A stretch of DNA of 64,000 nucleotides from Ophthalmolycus amberensis (Eukaryota > Chordata > Actinopteri > Perciformes > Zoarcidae): contig JAFEUB010001422.1 of NCBI GenBank assembly GCA_024529925.1, positions 558,001 through 622,000 on the forward strand, written 5' to 3'. Shown here in pieces: positions 14,401 through 25,160 of the stretch. A program made the translations under genes and the position numbers. The notes below the pieces were generated by a model that was not told the origin of the DNA, searched no databases, and was given only the letters and a program-made list of their open reading frames with translations. How positions within the stretch are numbered: position 1 is the first letter of the stretch; every line of letters begins with the position of its first letter.

Positions 14401-15383
14401 CGCCCCCAGTCTGGAGAAACAGAGAGGAGAACCAGCTCTGGAGCAAAGCAATTTTGTGCTTTCGACGTGGTCAGCTGCTACATGTATTTCAATCAATCAA
14501 TCAGTTTAGAATAATTTCAACGCATTACTTTGCCATCAGACAGCCCTTTGCGACTGGGAACTGAAGCGGTATGCTCTCTTTAACGCCACAAGAGTCCATT
14601 GACAAAATCGGTTATTGAATCTTGAATTCACTGCCAGACGGTTGATTGACGTTGGTGAGTCACACAAACTTACCTTTCGAGGCAGCGGTAGACCAGCAAC
14701 TCCAGTGTTCTGCAAAGTAAAATGACTTTTTGTCAAAGGAGTCTGGACACTGAAGAGAGCGTTAATCGATAAAACCACTTCATTCCATTGGAAAGGACTG
14801 ACGGCAAGGCAAAATATTGCAAATATAGCATACACTAAAACGGATCCATATTTATAGGTTCCTAAAATACATTGTGCCACTGCCCCCGTCTCCTGCTCCT
14901 GCCCCCCCATCTACTGTCGGTAATACACTACGGATAAGTACCTCATGCAGCTCACTTCAAAAAATCCAAACTATCCCTTTTACTGCTGTTAAAATCATAG
15001 AAACAACAATGCACTGGCATGATCTGTTGATATTTATGTACTTTTTCCAAGTCAATTCAACTGATTTGTTAAGAGGGTCGAGTTTGTCACCCTAGTTTTT
15101 CTCTCCACAGCCTCCTGACCTGCTGACGTGAGAAGTTTTCTTCCACCGGAACACGGACAAAGATTAAACCGATTAAACTACAGGATTAACCGGCTGTGTT
15201 CACACCTACACTGGGACTTTAGTGACCGTAACCTCCTTTTTTAGTTTAACCCAATACCTTATTGACAGTAACCACAGAAGACCCGATCTGTTTCAGCAGT
15301 TACATGAATGTGTATTTGCAAACTGACGGTGCAGTGAAGTGATTCACTTCACTGCGTGTTTTGAGTGTTTTGGATATTATTAT

Positions 15384-15452
<69 letters not shown>

Positions 15453-18400
15453 TATATATATACACATACACATGGCAGTATTTATACAGAACAGGTCACA
15501 AGGCTGTCTTTGTGTATCGTCTTCCTACGAAGGGTATTTATTTTGTGTGACGGTACTGCAAGTCATCTATAACTTATGGACTAACGGTTTGGATTGACAT
15601 ACTTCCTTAAGTGCTTCCCTGGCCTACAACACGGTGCTGTAACATGCAGGTAAAGATACCTCGTGTCATGAGACATGAACATCATGGCACATTTGTCAAG
15701 TGTCCTAAAACTTGTGACTGTGATGTTTCATTCATTTCACTTGTGTGTGTTATGTAAACTGTTCTGTGCTGTCACTTTATTAATGTTGCGTTCTTATACA
15801 CACACACACTTTTGTTTTTACCACCAACGTATCCCTTGATGTGATGTCACTTGACATTACAGTCATGCATTGTGTCACTAGCAGTAGTGATGCCTGTCCT
15901 CCAGTATGTAGCCTGATCCGTACATTTATTCAGGTCACTTGTGCCTACCTACTCGCCCAGATGCAGCTCATGGGGGGAAAACACTGGGGGGAAAACACTG
16001 TACGTCACTGAACAGGTTTATCATGAAAGGGATACCATTGTTTAGGTAAACCAACTTGTGATATGTTTTTGAAAAAAAGCTCCTGTGCGTATTCCATTTA
16101 CAACAGGGAACAATTTATGCTAAAACTCTAAAGTGAAAATGTGCCCGACAAGAAAATGCAGGTTCATGGAGCCGTCTCCGGGCAACTGTGCTGCTAAATG
16201 TGTTTCTACTTTGGACGAAACACTCACGAGTACTGAATCAGTATTAAAGAGTTCTTTGTGTTGTAAGTTCTTGTAAAACTGGCAAATTTTTTACGGGATC
16301 TTCACCCCCAGTATAGAGGAACTAAGTAACTTCTGTCTAGATGGCGGGCACCATACTAGAGTTCATTCTCTCATTAAGGATCAATTGGCTGGACTTAAAG
16401 ATGCTGGCTGCTTAATGAAATGCAGCAGTTGCTCTGTAATGCAGCCAGAGCCAGTGGATGATCTTAGGTGGAGGTCATTTAGTTTGGGTTCACTTGTGCT
16501 GCCATGTTGACCAGAGGAGATGCTGTAACATTCACCACCTATAGCTTAAGATGCAGGTACACACGAGGCTGAAATCCGCAATCACTTGAATTTTTTGTGT
16601 CTGAGTGAAGAAAACTGCATTCAATTGATGTTCAGTTACCTTATTGGTACTATTTTTTTGAATGTGTGATGTATGTATCAAGATGAAATCCCTTGCTGTA
16701 CCTCACTAGTCATTTGAACCAACGCTGACTTCAATTCATCCGTCTGCTGTCGGAGCGAGTCAGCGCGACGCTTAAGTTGATTCCAGCCCTGTGGTGCATC
16801 TCCAATAAGTGGTTTACTTTTTACTTCTTTTGCAGCCTACTGTCTGTTGTTGGTGTTTTTTAACTTCTCCACTGTTCCGGCATGTTTTTATTTGTTCCTT
16901 ATTTTTATGATGACACTGACATGGATCAGATTGCGACATCATGTTGCATTGCTGCCTTTTTTTAAAGAGTGGATGGTTTCGTAAAACTCAAATAAATGGG
17001 TCAATAAATTACATTTGTGAATACAATTTTGTTCGTGTTGATGTGTGTCTGTCTGAGTTATATTCCTCAGATTTTACCTGCCCGACAGTCTAAACCAAAC
17101 TATCAAGTAGCCATTATTTAGTAACTCTCTCACCTCTGAAATCATTTGTCCCAGTGTTACAAAAGGCTGCGGTCAGTTGTAATCATGGCTGCATCCAAGA
17201 CATAAACTCTGTGAGACCCAAAGTAAGAAAGACAAAACCGAACTCTCCAAGCAGACGCACAGTCTGCAGACGGATGAGGAAACCGGCCAAGCTTCTTTTT
17301 TTTTACTGCTAAAGTGCCTAAAATGAATAACAAATGTAATACATTGTTAAAATATAGATAAAAATACAAGCAAATATGTTTTAGTTAGGGGAGAAATGAT
17401 TCCACTTGTCTTAAGTACTGTGTCACTGGTCATATGACCACCAGAATAGATGGCCACAGACAGAGGTGATTTACTCTCAAATAAAGGTGTTTCCAGTGAC
17501 AGAGACTCTGCTGCAGCACACTAAAGGACCGGCACGCTGCAATCAGACAGTACCAGGTAAATATGTTGACAATTGAATGATGACGAAATCAGTTTGACGC
17601 TTGTAATAAGTTGTGATCTGCTGTGACTTCCAAAACATCTGGAGTCTTGATATGTTGATATGTCAACAGATCTTCAGGATAGTAGTTTCACTTTTTAAGT
17701 CTAAGGTCATGTGTTCCCCAAATGAAAGGTGCCTTGAAAAGTGAAACTGTTGATGCGTTTGGATGCACATTCCTTTGCATAGGTTCAGTTATTAGTGAAG
17801 TCATGACCTGCTCCACTGATGTGCTACAGGTTCTATGTGTAACATTTTAGCTTCAATAAGTCACGACTGCATTCATTCATTTTGAGTCATTGGAGATCCA
17901 TGGTCTTGTATTCATTGGGATTTTTCACATCGAAATAACGTGCGTGGTGGTGATCATTTTGTCCATCCGTAATATGAATGTGTTTATGCGTGTATTTTAA
18001 AATACTTTTTATGAAAATAAGTCTTCTTGCCCTCAAATGTAATAGTTTGATTTAAGAATGACCCAGAAACTGCTCTCGTCATTTCTGCATCATAGAATGA
18101 TGCAGCTCCGATACTGAATATAGTAGTATCATAGATTGTATTGCAATAAAAGCTGTACGTATGTTAGTTGTCACCAATTAATTTACCTGTTATATCAAGT
18201 TAATTTCTCTTTCACTTTGATATTTTGGAGACGGTTGGATGTTTGAGCCTAATCTGTCCATTTTTTGTTTCTTTGCCTTCTTTTCTCCTCTTGCCCGTCT
18301 CTCTCTCTCTCTCTTCTCCATGATCTCTCCTCTCTTTCCTCCCTCCCTCCCTCCCTCCCTCCCTCCTCCAGCTCTGACTCTGCCCTCAGTTAGCTTCTCT

Positions 18401-21400
18401 GCAGGGGAGCAGAATGTGAAAGTGTTGATGGTGCCAGTGCCAGTACCGGTCTTCATTCCAGTGCCTATGAACATGTACTCCCAGCACACACCTGTTCCAA
18501 TGGCCATGCCCATTCCCGTACGTCCCATCAGCAATTCTATGAATTCAAAATGATTCATGTGCCTTGTGTTGAGTGTTTCCCGCAGCAAATCCAATGTAAA
18601 CTTGTTTCTCCTGTTTCCTACAGGTTCCTGTACCCATAGTAGTACCACCACAGAAGAAGCACATGAAAGATGCAGCAGTCCAGTCAGAGCCTATGACTGT
18701 GGAGGAAGAAAAACAGAAAGATGGGCCTGTTTCCAGTGCAGGTGAGGGCGCTTTATTGTCCTGATTTTTTATGCACTCTTGTCGTATATAAAAGTTTAGT
18801 TATGTTGCTACATTGATCAATCCAAGTACTGAAATATCAAAAGCGTAACTACCCAAATTTCACCTCATCTATGTCTGTTTTTATGTTGTTGCTGCAGACC
18901 AGAGCAGTTCTTTTAATGGAGACGGGAAGTCAGAGGCAGTCACTTCCATAATCCGTGAAGATGAGGAGACTGAAAAAGCAGTACAGGCCGACCTGCCACT
19001 TACTGTAAGTGCAGAGAGCATCACAGAATCAACTGATCCCCAACCTAATACCGAGCCAGAGGGGACCACGACGACAAGCGACCCACCATCCACCAGTGCT
19101 GAGCCTCAACCCCCCTCCTCTCCAATGATGGACTTGGAGACTGACATCCCGAATGGTGAGATATCATCTTACTATAGAAGCCTTGACAGGGAAGTGAGGG
19201 AGAAAAAAAGCTGATTTCTAAGTCTGGTCTGATTTGTTTTCTCTCCTGTGTTTAGTTAGGCCGGGATAATCTTTCTAAGTTAAAACTGGTGGGAAACATT
19301 GTTATTGTTGTAATACTCATTCCACAAGAGTCTGAAGTGCACCACGACTGCATGACATAAAAAGAACTAAAAACATTTATGTTTTCTTCCAGGTGAGTTT
19401 TAATTTACATAAATGCTGACACACAAACTCACCTGGAAGAAAACATGAATGTTTTTAGTCCTATTTAGAACTTCAGCCTTTTGTGGCCCGAAATGAGTAC
19501 AACAACAAACTCAATTACAGACATTTTGACAGGTGAAATTAATAAAATAGTACTTTCTTAATTATCTTGCAAAATGATCTGTTTCACAGATGGGAAACAA
19601 AATGGAGGGACTCAGAAAGATTGTCCTGGACAAACCTAATTCGTTTCACCTGTTTTTACAGGGACAGAAAACAGTTTTCATCCGACTTAGAAAATGGATT
19701 AGCAACATTTCTTATTTCTAAGGACTTGCCAATATACCCTAAAGTGCACCCCAAACCTACAACTGTGTGTGTTTTTTTGCAGAATCGTTGGATCAGAAGT
19801 CATCTGCTCCACAGAGAGGCGTGAAGAGACCAAGAGAAGGTTACTCCAGCCGGAAACGGGTATGACTCCCCCGATAGTTCAGTAGTATTTCATTCATTCA
19901 TGCATGTTATCAGCCTCTGATTTATAACCTTTCATTCTACTGACTTAAGTTCGTGGGCAGACGAGTTGTCTTGCAGGCTGCTCTGTGATTCTCTCTGCCT
20001 GTCCTATGATTTGTGCACATTTTTAAATATTACATGTATTTATAGACCCAAAAGGTTTTCAAATACACCCAACTTTAGCCTAACGTGCATTTTCTGCTCA
20101 CAGTCAACCTTTCAGTTGCATCAACCATTTCCCATACTGCCCAATGTTCATTTGCATTTCCACCCACCCAGGGTCGAAGACGAACTGTTGCGTTGAACCG
20201 CAGCGCAGTGGTGCCTCCAGCAGCCTCCAAACTGAACCACCTGTACGGGGTTAAAGCCTGGAGGTGTTGGGTCCAACAACAGAACAAACACCCGGGAGAA
20301 TGTGAGCCTCAGTTCTCTTTACAGTCCAGTTGGATCTCTTCTATAGTTACCTACGTTATTCCATACTGTGTTTTGTCGTCTCCTCCCCCTGTAGCTAATC
20401 TAGTGGATATTAAAGAAGACGTTCTTCAGTGTGACTCTGCTGAGCTGAGCTTTGCTCTGTCTCACTTCATCAGAGATGTGAGACGGCCCAATGGAGAGAC
20501 CTACAGCCCAGACAGCGTCTTCTACCTCTGTCTGGGGATACAGCAGGTACACACACACACACACACACATATTGTGTCACTGGTTTACACCTTGATTCCT
20601 TTAGTGTGTTTCTTATTGATGCCTTCTTTTCCGTCTCCCTCTCTTTGGACAGTATCTGTTCATGAAGGGCCGCATAGAGAACATCTTTACAGACGAGCTG
20701 TACAGTCACTTTGCTACCAAGATCAGCGGGATGCTGTCACTATGGAAACCTAGACTACTACCTAGCGGTACGATCACTGACATAAAGTCATAATCCTTCA
20801 GATTTTCATTACATTACACCCAAATTGTAATACTGTTTATTGTTTGATTTGTTCTGCAATATCAATTCAGTCTATTTTCTTTAAATAATGACCTCTAGTT
20901 TTAATTGATTGTGGTCCGACATTCCCGTGATGGATTCAGATCACTTATAACTATTGTTGCACTGATCTATACTTTTATAACAATGGGTAGAGATGTTCTG
21001 ATAACATTTTCTCCTTCCCAATACAGAGTTTGATATCTTAACTTGCATATCGGTGGATACTGAGTACCAATCCGATACGAGTGCTGCTAACAGTTAATGT
21101 TAACTAGCTTTCCTCCTGCACATTTCAACTTGGATGTTTTGTTTACAATGTAGCATTATCAGGTAAAGTAATCGGGTGAACGAGAGTGTTTGAGGGTGTG
21201 TAGAACTAGTTTACACGTGTGCAGTACCGACAGGCCAGGATGTACGGAGTGAGTAGGAGGTGACACGTGTTGTTGTTTTTCCTGTGTCGCGTAAATGAGC
21301 TGTTAAATGATAAAATGGTTTGATAATGTGATATCGGATCCGTGCGTGGATTCGCCGATACGTGACCCATACATTTCAGGCTGCATCGGAGGTGTCGGTA

Positions 21401-23496
21401 CCGGAACAACTCTAACAATGGGTCGAACGTTTAATGAGGCAACACTTTGCTAACAGGTTCAACATATCAATTTTATAAGTCGATAACATTTCAGTGTTGC
21501 GTTTACGGCTTGTTCCGCTGCTCCCAAGTGGCCAGCAAAAATAATCTGTTCATGCTGCTTTAATGTAACAGGATGTCTCAAAACCTTACAAAGGTTATCC
21601 TTTTCAAAAACAAAACTTGAAGCTATTATGCCAGGTTGACCCCACAAAGCTGAAGTTAATCATACAAAACCTACTTTAATTATGCAGTTATGATTTTAAT
21701 ATATTTAACTATCATTATCCATTGATATAAAATCACTTATCACTCATTCATTCTGCCCCAGTCATGTTGAAACCCATCACAGTATATGCGGTGGAGGCAT
21801 CCTGAACAGGTTGACCAGTGAATGCCTGCTATGGGCACTTTGAGTCTCAGCTCCTTCCCTGCTCCCTCTCTCCTCCTCAAGGCGGTGCTGCTTCCTCCCG
21901 TGTGTTGGAGTCCTACCTGTGGGAATGCAAGCAGCTGGGCGCCTACTCCCCCATAGTGCTGCTCAACACACTGCTCTTCTTCTGCACCAAGAACTTCGGC
22001 TTCACCACGCTGGCGCAGCACCAGAGCCTCTCCTTTACCAACTTCACTCGACACTCCAAACCCTGCAACCGAGCGGGCAAAGTCCACTACCTCCGATACC
22101 ACAGAAGCAGCACCGCCACGCCTCACGCAGGTGGGTGTCTTTTTAAATGAAAGTAGTGATGATAGCAGTTTGTCTGTGCTGCTGTGCTTTTGAGCAGCAG
22201 CTTAAATTTTCACACTGACCATATTTAGTACAAAATATCAGGTGACTGTGACTTTACCAATAAAACTATTGATATCAGCCTTAAATTGTTTTTATGAATC
22301 AGATTCACCTTATTTGTAGACTTATTTGTGTTATGGTGATGGTTCTTTTTGTTTTTAGAGCGATTCAGAAAAAGACAGGGACAGGAAAAGGAAGAGGAGG
22401 ACCTCGAGATGCTTGAAAATGTCGCCAACCCTCTACACTGTCCTGTCAGACTTTACGAGTTCTACCTCTCTAGATGGTAAGACACACACACACACACACC
22501 TGTAGACAAGCTGACAGATGAAGACGAAAGCAGACGTACAAAGCAACTGAACGAAGGCTTCATCTCTGTCCTCTTGCTCCCCAACAGCCCAGAGTCGGTG
22601 AAGACGAGAACAGACGTGTTTTTCCTGCAGCCTGAACAGATTGTGCACACTCACAGGTCAGAGTCAGTCCTCGAACATTCAAGACACCCAGTGATGAAGG
22701 TGTCGCTGATCACCAGCTTCCTATCCACCCTCGTATATGCTGCACATTCACCCTATTTGCCCAAATAAAATGGTGTTTGTTTTTAGGTCATTGACAGGAA
22801 TCAAGATTTAATTGGGGTGAAAATATTACCTTCTGTGCTATTTGCAACATGCAGAGGTGTCGCTTTATGTTCTCTTCGGTAGATTTCTCGAATCAGCTGT
22901 AGCATTTGTAAAACAGTGCAAAAGCCTGTTACTTGCTCAAAATCCTTTTTGAGCTCTCTTTCTCCAAAGTAAGCATGTCAGTGCCATCTGAATGACAAGT
23001 CCTTGTGTCACGGTCTACAAACAACATAGTCAAAAGGCTAAGCCTTAGTATAGCAGTGTACACTGTAATATTTTTTAAGTAAGATATGAGGTTTTGATTA
23101 CAACGATAGAAAATGCATGAGGCTGCACTTTTTCTGTATGGCGCATCGCAATTTCAACAGTACGAAGTTTCACGTTAGTGCGTGTGGGGGGATTGATTGC
23201 AAGAGATGGGACAGGATTCACAATCTGTCAACGAAGTACAGCCTTCACTGTATTTACTGTCGTTTGCTGGAGACTCCTGCACTAATCCAGTCCAAAATAA
23301 CAAAATGTTTTTCCTTTCCATCTCTGACCTCAACAGTTCCCACTGGTACACCTCTCAACCGTTAGAGGCCACCACTCTACAGAGCATGCTCACGCGCATC
23401 TTGGCCGTCAGAGAGGTTCACCAGCACCTGCAACATGAAGCAGCTCGGCATCCGCCCTCAGCCGCCGCAGTTTACAGTGACACGGAGCTCTGCTAG
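343..23496 (+). CDS. zmym4: Zinc finger MYM-type protein 4 (ZMYM4-like), spliced gene
   Basis: Nuclear MYM/FCS zinc-finger protein of the ZMYM2/3/4 family, which acts as transcription cofactors. Coding exons read by phase: 343-381, 2108-2744, 3763-3815, 3905-4054, 4331-4394, 5394-5584, 5846-5970, 6722-6944, 7082-7297, 8247-8397, 8716-8831, 8960-9322, 9465-9616, 11123-11298, 11446-11623, 12104-12217, 12312-12355, 12558-12696, 18372-18517, 18624-18741, 18898-19155, 19783-19859, 20172-20301, 20395-20546, 20653-20767, 21882-22130, 22359-22476, 22588-22656, 23337-23496. The product is about 1573 residues (human about 1550). Domains: acidic Glu-rich stretch near 105-205; a KDEPIDE motif near 265; MYM fingers about 370-945 (FCSTVCL, LCSDACF, NFCSYDC, FCSRTCC, FCNLPCL); Val/Pro-rich VPVPVPVFIPVPM about 1070; Crypton-derived DUF3504 about 1265-1560 (YLCLGIQQYL, LWECKQLGAYSP). 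The KDEPIDE-type segment and VPQYHLAMVDG favour ZMYM4 over ZMYM2 or ZMYM3. Exon 9465-9616 carries an apparent frameshift, entered separately. Fish carry several zmym4 paralogues; which one this is cannot be told. Confidence 0.88.
7366..8090. mobile_element. hAT-like non-autonomous element in zmym4 intron
   Basis: Opens with cagtggttcttaaacttt and closes with ctttgagaaccactg, the inverted termini typical of hAT (Charlie-type) elements. It is 725 bp and has no coding frame. A matching 8-bp target duplication is not evident, so the ends or the flanks have decayed. Confidence 0.6.
8406..8440. repeat. (CA)n microsatellite next to a zmym4 donor
   Basis: A run of about 17 CA dinucleotides begins a few bases after the donor at 8398 of the preceding zmym4 exon. 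Confidence 0.9.
9465..9616 (+). other. zmym4: zmym4 exon with apparent +1 frameshift at its 3' end
   Basis: The exon encodes a MYM finger (MFCSRTCCEQY, then CEFCKQEKVLFDT) and should run through FCS-E-(G/S)-C into the next exon at 11123, which opens in phase 1 with CKQLFKHDL. As written, the frame reads Phe-Cys-Arg-stop at 9605-9616. Removing one G near 9610-9611 gives Phe-Cys-Ser-Glu, lands on a strong donor (aaa|gtgagt at 9617) and restores phase 1. The alternative donor at 9611 (cag|gtgaaa) gives phase 2 and meets a stop directly after the junction. A sequencing error, a real null allele or an unseen microexon would all fit. Confidence 0.65.
9680..10890. mobile_element. Degenerate Harbinger-like MITE, copy 1
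   Basis: Shares blocks with the element at 14309-14979: the left-end tgtatgaggtac, a central acgccccc-ggtttggagaaac stretch, the gggaactgaagc ... tatgctctctt ... ccattgacaaaa blocks, and a right end with cctcatgca-cccacttcaaaaaa. The outermost terminus is eroded and internal sequence has been added, so limits are approximate. It lies in the zmym4 intron after the frameshifted exon. Confidence 0.55.
13628..14170 (+). CDS. zmym4: zmym4 alternative exon encoding a piggyBac-type cysteine-rich (zinc-ribbon) domain
   Basis: Flanked by an acceptor (gcaccag|ct) and a donor (caag|gtgagc). It is 543 nt, divisible by three, entering and leaving in phase 1. It can therefore be included or skipped without frame loss between exon 12558-12696 and exon 18372-18517. 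It encodes RLTGRHFLARR, then CKVC, a basic patch, a long Lys/Glu-rich stretch, then YYCKTCSGEP, LCPVPCFELYHT. That is the order of the C-terminal cysteine-rich domain of piggyBac transposases and PGBD proteins, with the two halves pushed apart by roughly 85 low-complexity residues. The rest of a piggyBac transposase (DDD catalytic core) is absent nearby. Human ZMYM4 as I remember it joins the neighbouring segments directly. Domestication as a DNA-binding or protein-binding module is inference. Confidence 0.7.
14309..14979. mobile_element. Harbinger-like MITE, copy 2
   Basis: Ends form inverted repeats of about 40 bp (aagggatag...gaagtgggcttgtatg against ...cagctcacttc...ctatccctt). It is flanked on both sides by TTA (14306-14308 and 14980-14982), as expected for the TWA target of PIF/Harbinger transposons. 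671 bp, no transposase. It sits just downstream of the piggyBac-type exon. Confidence 0.65.
15391..15465. repeat. (TA)n microsatellite
   Basis: A nearly uninterrupted TA run of over 70 bp with CACA interruptions at its right end, inside the candidate 3' UTR exon. Open frames across it are artefacts of the repeat. Confidence 0.95.
16991..17008 (+). terminator. Paired polyadenylation signals for the short zmym4 isoform
   Basis: AATAAA occurs at 16991-16996 and again at 17003-17008, followed by a T/G-rich stretch (tttgttcgtgttgatgtgtg) of the kind found downstream of cleavage sites. Confidence 0.5.
18262..18371 (+). repeat. Long polypyrimidine tract with (CCCT)n before a zmym4 acceptor
   Basis: About 110 bases of almost pure C/T, including a (CT)n run and a (CCCT)n run, end at the acceptor of the exon at 18372. 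It doubles as an exceptionally long polypyrimidine tract for the exon that competes with the piggyBac-type exon for the same upstream donor. Confidence 0.8.
19366..19459. repeat. Near-perfect long hairpin in zmym4 intron
   Basis: Arms at 19366-19400 and 19425-19459 are reverse complements over 35 bases with one mismatch, separated by a 24-base loop. The left arm contains tcttccaggtgagt, an acceptor-like and donor-like motif side by side. It could be a small palindromic MITE or a structured intronic RNA. No known microRNA was recognised. Confidence 0.8.
20988..21414. mobile_element. hAT-type MITE with perfect 8-bp target duplication
   Basis: Flanked by acaatggg on both sides (20980-20987 and 21415-21422). 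Ends are imperfect inverted repeats, tagagatgttctgataac against the complement of ggtaccggaacaactcta. 427 bp and non-coding, within the zmym4 intron between exons 20653-20767 and 21882-22130. Confidence 0.75.
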
Positions 23497-25160
23497 TTCA
23501 CACCCTGCTGATCTCTTCTCTGCAGCGGAAACCCTCTCTGATGGCGAAATCCGCCGACAGTCAATGACAGCTGTGCGTACGCCCGTCAGTCATACAGATG
23601 GAGGCTGACGGGTCTTTGAAACGGGAAAGACAGAACGCAGACACGATGAAAGACAAACGATCATTGCATTTAGGTAACTCGGTGGCCATCCGCTCCCCCA
23701 CATAAACGCACAATGAGTTCACAAACTTGGCGAGGGGTTCACATCCATCAGGCCCTGTCAGATCTGTGGATTGATGGGTTTGAATGTTCTGTTTTATCGT
23801 TTTTTGCCCCGCTTTTGCATCAGCTCGGTATTTATGAATTTCTTTTAAATTTCACCAAAATCCAAAACAATTACATTTTGAGAACAATAACAAAAACAAC
23901 TCAATTACAATCGTCATATACAGAGCGGTACATAGATGGAATGTGACCTCTGGATTTGACCCATCCTGAGCATTAGGATCAGTGTCTCGCTCACGGACAC
24001 TGTGACAGGACGAGCCCGCGTTCTGGTGCCTCTACCCGCTGGTGAGCAGGGTTTTGGAACTTGACAGTGTGTTCATCCATAGCTGCACAAAACTTGATGA
24101 AAAAAATTGTCACTCAGTTCAAGTGAAGCACGTACCACAGACATCCAGTGTGGTTTTGATTAATGAACCATCAAATATGTTGTTTAACAAAATGCATTAA
24201 CAAAATGCCTCTCATCTTTTGTTGTTTTATTGTTGTCTAGTTATCTGATGATTATGATTATTCTTCATCCTGTGTGGCCTTAATTCCCTCCAAACAACTC
24301 TCCCGTCTCCCCGTTTGCCCTCCAGGGTTCACTCATATAGCCTCCGGAGGTAAAGTGGAGGAGTAGCTCATTTCACACATCCACTTATATTGCAGTGCAC
24401 ATAATCTACTATCCTCTGTACCAGGGGTCGGCAGCCTCAGGCACGGGAGCTTAACCAATGCACACTGGCAATAAGTGTGGAAGAGAGGGGTTTTTTTTTG
24501 GAAATTCTAGTGCCCTCTCATCAGTATGGATGGAATGAAAGTACAGATCCGTTGAAGATTTAAATTTTGATGTGGTGTCATAATTTAAACTTAATCATTA
24601 AGGTCATTAAACATCAAAGTCAACCTTGATGTTGATATGGCACACTGATATTAAGAATTACCGCCGCACCATTATCATGACTGGGAGTGTTTCAATTATT
24701 ATGATTACATTACAATGGGATCTATGCTCCCTCTATGCTCTCCCTTTATGTAGTCTTGTAACTTTCCTCTTTTTAACCGTGCCAATATCTAAAAAGCCTC
24801 TTTTTGTTTCTCCTCTTGCACTTTGCCGTTGTTCCCTGATTTGACAAATGGAATTGGGACAATTTGAATGAGCAGCAGACAACTCAAAGTACTATCACAG
24901 GACTCTTCTCAACCCTGACCCTCGACTTTTCCTGCATTATAACTGATGGTGTTCATGGTATTGTGTGTTTTTTGTTGGCCATACATCCACTCAAAAGCAA
25001 GTATTATGACAATGTGCCTAAGGTTTTTACCACTGTGTCAGCAGTGTTCATGCTGGTTCTGTTCATCCATCCATTCAAGATCCACGGCCTGTTGCCTGGA
25101 CCTCTGACTTTGAATGGATTCTGAACAATGTTTCTAAATTGGCAAATAGATAGTCAACAC
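23497..25160 (+). other. zmym4 3' UTR and 3' flank
   Basis: No coding region is supported. A clear AATAAA was not found close to the stop, so the 3' UTR limit is unknown. At 24422 a caggggtcggcag motif resembles a hAT terminus, but I could not find its partner. Confidence 0.4.

Larger units (their letters stand above)
15111..17030 (+). other. zmym4: Candidate alternative terminal exon and 3' UTR of a short zmym4 isoform
   Basis: A good acceptor (tttttctctccacag) ends at 15110. Spliced from the piggyBac-type exon (phase 1) the frame reads Ala-Ser-stop within the first eight bases, so the rest would be 3' UTR. Two AATAAA hexamers lie at 16991 and 17003, about 1.9 kb downstream, with no long frame between. 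This would give a protein with the MYM fingers and the piggyBac-type domain but without the Val/Pro-rich and Crypton-derived C-terminus. No transcript evidence is at hand. Confidence 0.45.

Noticed and set aside
15339..15597. Three overlapping Tyr/Ile-rich frames
   Set aside because: Translation of a (TA)n microsatellite in three frames.
18190..18651. Minus-strand Gly/Arg/Glu-rich frame
   Set aside because: Antisense of the pyrimidine tract and of the zmym4 VPVPVP exon.
24422..24500. Lone hAT-like terminus (caggggtcggcag)
   Set aside because: No matching opposite end or target duplication found.
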